From: an uncultured Porphyromonadaceae bacterium
Lineage (GTDB): Bacteria; Bacteroidota; Bacteroidia; Bacteroidales; Muribaculaceae
Direction: 5' to 3'
NCBI GenBank assembly: GCA_902494595.1
Contig: CABUTY010000066.1
Location: 1 to 6,991 of the forward strand
DNA: 6,991 nucleotides
Shown here: positions 5,435 to 6,991 of the stretch, in pieces
Layout: the number at the start of each line of letters is the position of its first letter
Numbering within the stretch: position 1 is the stretch's first letter
Translations under genes and position numbers: made by a program
Notes under the pieces: model-generated
Told to the model about the DNA's origin: nothing
Databases searched by the model: none
The model's input: only the letters and a program-made list of their open reading frames with translations

Positions 5435-5523
5435 AGCAGTGTCTTTTTAAGTTTGTATCCGTTAACACTCTCTATAGGTAAGACAAAAGCCCCGAACATA
5501 AGTTTGAGGCTCAAATGCTAAAA
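5435..5523 (-). promoter_or_regulatory. Upstream region of the small secreted protein gene with a TTTGAG palindrome
   Basis: TTTGAG-G-CTCAAA (5503-5515) is a perfect inverted repeat with one central base, about 70 bp before the start codon. On the minus strand it supplies a TTTG that could serve as a -33 box, but the -7 region 19-21 bases downstream is a poor match (GGCTTTTG). It may be an operator or the recognition half of a promoter; evidence is limited to symmetry and position. Confidence 0.3.
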
Positions 5524-5603
5524 ATGGTTAAGGATTACCGCGCGCCGGCGCTCGCGGCACAGTGACAGCTATGGTGGATTACTGCGGGCTGGCGTTCGCG
5601 GCA
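5524..5603. repeat. Imperfect tandem duplication spanning the 3' end of folC
   Basis: The 28 bases at 5576-5603, which include the folC stop codon and its last codons, recur at 5532-5559 with four substitutions. Both begin GGATTAC and end TCGCGGCA on the plus strand. ATGGT precedes both copies (5571-5575 and 5524-5528), with an extra TAA in the second. The offset is 44 bases. Only the copy beyond the stop can form a clean hairpin (5538-5557). This appears to be a local duplication of the gene end that then diverged. Confidence 0.7.
5538..5557 (-). terminator. GC-rich hairpin after folC, candidate terminator
   Basis: CCGCG (5538-5542) pairs with CGCGG (5553-5557), with two more G-C pairs inside after one mismatch and a 4-base loop. 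It lies 21 bases beyond the folC stop. The minus strand after it reads TAATCCTTAACCATTTTTAGC, with a T5 run only about 15 bases later, so it is terminator-like but not canonical. It is formed by the downstream copy of the duplicated folC end. Confidence 0.45.
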
Positions 5604-6871
5604 GGGCCGGAGAGGAAATCGGCCACGATGAAGGTGCTGCCACCGATGAAGATGATGTCATGGGGAGCAGCATCGGCAAGAGCGGCATTGTAAGCCTGCG
5701 CCACACATGGATAATCGGTATGGTTCAGACCGAACCTGTCGGCGATGGTGGCGAGGCTGTCGATGTCAAGAGCGCGTGGCACGGAAGCCTGTGTGAGATA
5801 ATAGCGTGCTTCGGCGGGGAAAAGAGGGATGATGCTTTCGAGATCCTTGTCGGCGACAAACCCAGCCACGATGCGCAATGTGGCTCCGGGACGCTCTGCC
5901 ATGAGCCGCCGCAGCTGGCGCATGTTGCTTCGGATGCCCGCCTCATTGTGCCCCGTGTCGCAGATGGTCAGCGGATGCGAGGACATCTTCATCCATCGTC
6001 CCTGCAAACCGGTGGATGCCGTAACGTCGTGGAAACCGGTATCTATGCTGCCGTCGGCGATTGTCACACCTATTCTACGCAGCTCTTCGATAGCCGAAAA
6101 GGCAGTGCGTATGTTGTAATGCTGATAGTCGCCCTTCAGCGGACATATCTCCTCAAGGCAAGCACAACGCTCGGAGGTGTCGGCGTCATAGGCTTTTGTC
6201 AGACGGACCGACAAGGCATCGGCACGCGTCTCAAAGACTTTCTCAACGTCTCCTTCGGCTTCGCCTATCACCACGGGTACCGTCGGCTTGATAATCCCCG
6301 CCTTCTCCGCGGCTATCTTTGCCGGAGTATCGCCAAGAAACTGGCGATGGTCGTTGGATATGTTGGTTATAACGCACAGCAGCGGATTGATGATGTTGGT
6401 GGAATCGAGCCTTCCCCCCATACCAGTCTCTATTACCGCATAATCCACCTCTTCGTCAGCAAACCAATGGAAAGCCATCATCATGGTCAGCTCGAAAAAC
6501 GAAGGTTTGTCGGCATAGTTGCAGGCAACAGCACGCCAGTCATCGATAAACTTCTCCACATAAGTCGTGGGAATCATTTTGCCGTTGATACGTATTCGTT
6601 CGCGGAAATCCACCAGATGAGGCGATGTATACAGAGCTGTCTTGTATCCTTGGGCCTGAAGCACCGACGCCAGCAGATGGGATACGGATCCTTTGCCGTT
6701 GGTGCCGGCGATGTGTATCGATTTGAACCGGTCCTGAGGATTCCCGAAATGTGAGGCGAGGGCTATCGACCGTTCCAGCCCCGGTTTATAGGCGGCGGCG
6801 CCTACTCGTGAAAACATCGGCAGCTGTCGGAACAGCCAGTCAAGCTTCTCTTTGTATGTTGTTGATTCCAA
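5579..6871 (-). CDS. folC: Bifunctional dihydrofolate synthase / folylpolyglutamate synthase (FolC), probable TTG start
   Basis: This is a cytoplasmic Mur-ligase-fold enzyme that adds L-glutamate to dihydropteroate (giving dihydrofolate) and further glutamates to folates, using ATP. At 430 residues it is full length. The order of motifs is the family's: P-loop GTNGKGS (56-62), YTSPHLVDFRERI (81-93), ETGMGGRLDSTN (148-159), NDHRQFLG (173-180), EKAGIIK (189-195, with K190 the likely carbamylated lysine), GDYQHYN (247-253), LQGRW (289-293) and DTGHNEAG (305-312, with the catalytic-region Asp and His). The frame has no ATG at its head: an in-frame TAA lies at 6884-6886 and the first plausible initiator is TTG at 6869-6871, giving (M)ESTTYKEKLDWLF, which fits the normal FolC N-terminus. 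ATT at 6872-6874 is a less likely alternative. The next Met, at residue 19, would cut conserved sequence. It follows a short frame ending 22 bp upstream. Confidence 0.95.
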   Translation of the reverse strand: MESTTYKEKLDWLFRQLPMFSRVGAAAYKPGLERSIALASHFGNPQDRFKSIHIAGTNGKGSVSHLLASVLQAQGYKTALYTSPHLVDFRERIRINGKMIPTTYVEKFIDDWRAVACNYADKPSFFELTMMMAFHWFADEEVDYAVIETGMGGRLDSTNIINPLLCVITNISNDHRQFLGDTPAKIAAEKAGIIKPTVPVVIGEAEGDVEKVFETRADALSVRLTKAYDADTSERCACLEEICPLKGDYQHYNIRTAFSAIEELRRIGVTIADGSIDTGFHDVTASTGLQGRWMKMSSHPLTICDTGHNEAGIRSNMRQLRRLMAERPGATLRIVAGFVADKDLESIIPLFPAEARYYLTQASVPRALDIDSLATIADRFGLNHTDYPCVAQAYNAALADAAPHDIIFIGGSTFIVADFLSGPAANASPQ

Positions 6872-6893
6872 AATATGATTTGTTTATACTACT

Positions 6894-6991
6894 TCAATAA
6901 TAAAGGCATAGGCCGATGATGCCGGCAAGAATTATGATGAATATTGGATGTGCCTTTATTTTTCTGTTTTTCCATTTCACGGGAAACCATG
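6894..6991 (-). CDS. C-terminal end of a small membrane-segment protein or leaderless fragment (runs off the right edge)
   Basis: An open frame enters from the right edge and stops at TGA (6894-6896), showing 31 residues: a basic stretch (VKWKNRKIKAHP) followed by a strongly hydrophobic run (IFIIILAGIIGLCLYY) that looks like one membrane helix reaching the very C-terminus. It could be the end of a larger gene, or a 28-residue small membrane protein starting at GTG (6978-6980). The positive-inside pattern and position 22 bp before folC on the same strand fit a co-transcribed upstream gene. The fragment is too short to name, and composition alone could mislead. Confidence 0.35.
   Translation of the reverse strand, partial: WFPVKWKNRKIKAHPIFIIILAGIIGLCLYY

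Noticed and set aside
5660..6754. A 364-codon open frame on the + strand opposite folC
   Set aside because: It is antisense to a full set of FolC motifs, has no recognisable domain, and is explained by the codon bias of folC.
6889..6990. A 33-codon minus-strand frame from ATG at 6988-6990 in competition with the hydrophobic frame at the right edge
   Set aside because: Its product is a mixed His/Lys/Arg sequence without a recognisable pattern; the overlapping frame gives a clean basic-then-hydrophobic membrane segment.
1..6991. Search for tRNA, rRNA, prophage or defence genes
   Set aside because: I saw no cloverleaf ending in CCA, no rRNA-like sequence and no integrase, nuclease-toxin or restriction motifs; the genes are housekeeping types plus unknown small ones.

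Overview
This window looks like an ordinary stretch of a Bacteroidota (order Bacteroidales) chromosome. The evidence is the gene content (an RNase E/G with the Bacteroidetes-type interrupted S1 domain, an HU protein with an RNIS beta-arm, and a tiny Lys/Arg-rich protein lying between them), AT-rich translation starts mostly without a well-placed Shine-Dalgarno motif, and GC-rich codon third positions beside AT-rich intergenic DNA. A Muribaculaceae-like gut member is my guess; no rRNA or other marker here fixes it.

Layout. Bases 3-173 (+) are the 3' end of an unrecognised gene. Bases 174-520 are a convergent intergenic region with hairpins and a short direct repeat. All the remaining genes read on the minus strand. 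From right to left they are: the end of a small membrane-segment frame (6894-6991); folC (5579-6871), which probably starts at TTG; a short secreted Tyr/Lys-rich protein (5117-5434); a 468-bp non-coding stretch that holds a roughly 256-bp element bounded by perfect 18-bp inverted repeats; a DJ-1/PfpI protein followed 11 bp later by yigZ; and the cluster HU, 29-aa basic protein, RNase E/G.

How they work together. HU, the 29-aa protein and RNase E/G form a nucleic-acid cluster (nucleoid, probable ribosome or RNA partner, RNA decay), probably read from a promoter in the 207-bp gap behind yigZ. The DJ-1 and yigZ genes form a tight two-gene unit. FolC supplies folate polyglutamates and is unrelated to its neighbours in function.

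I see no defence system, prophage, CRISPR array, tRNA or rRNA. The points most worth a second look are the inverted-repeat element upstream of the DJ-1 gene (MITE-like, with an invertible switch as the alternative), the roughly 180-residue disordered tail on the RNase, the 29-aa basic protein, and an imperfect duplication of the folC 3' end.
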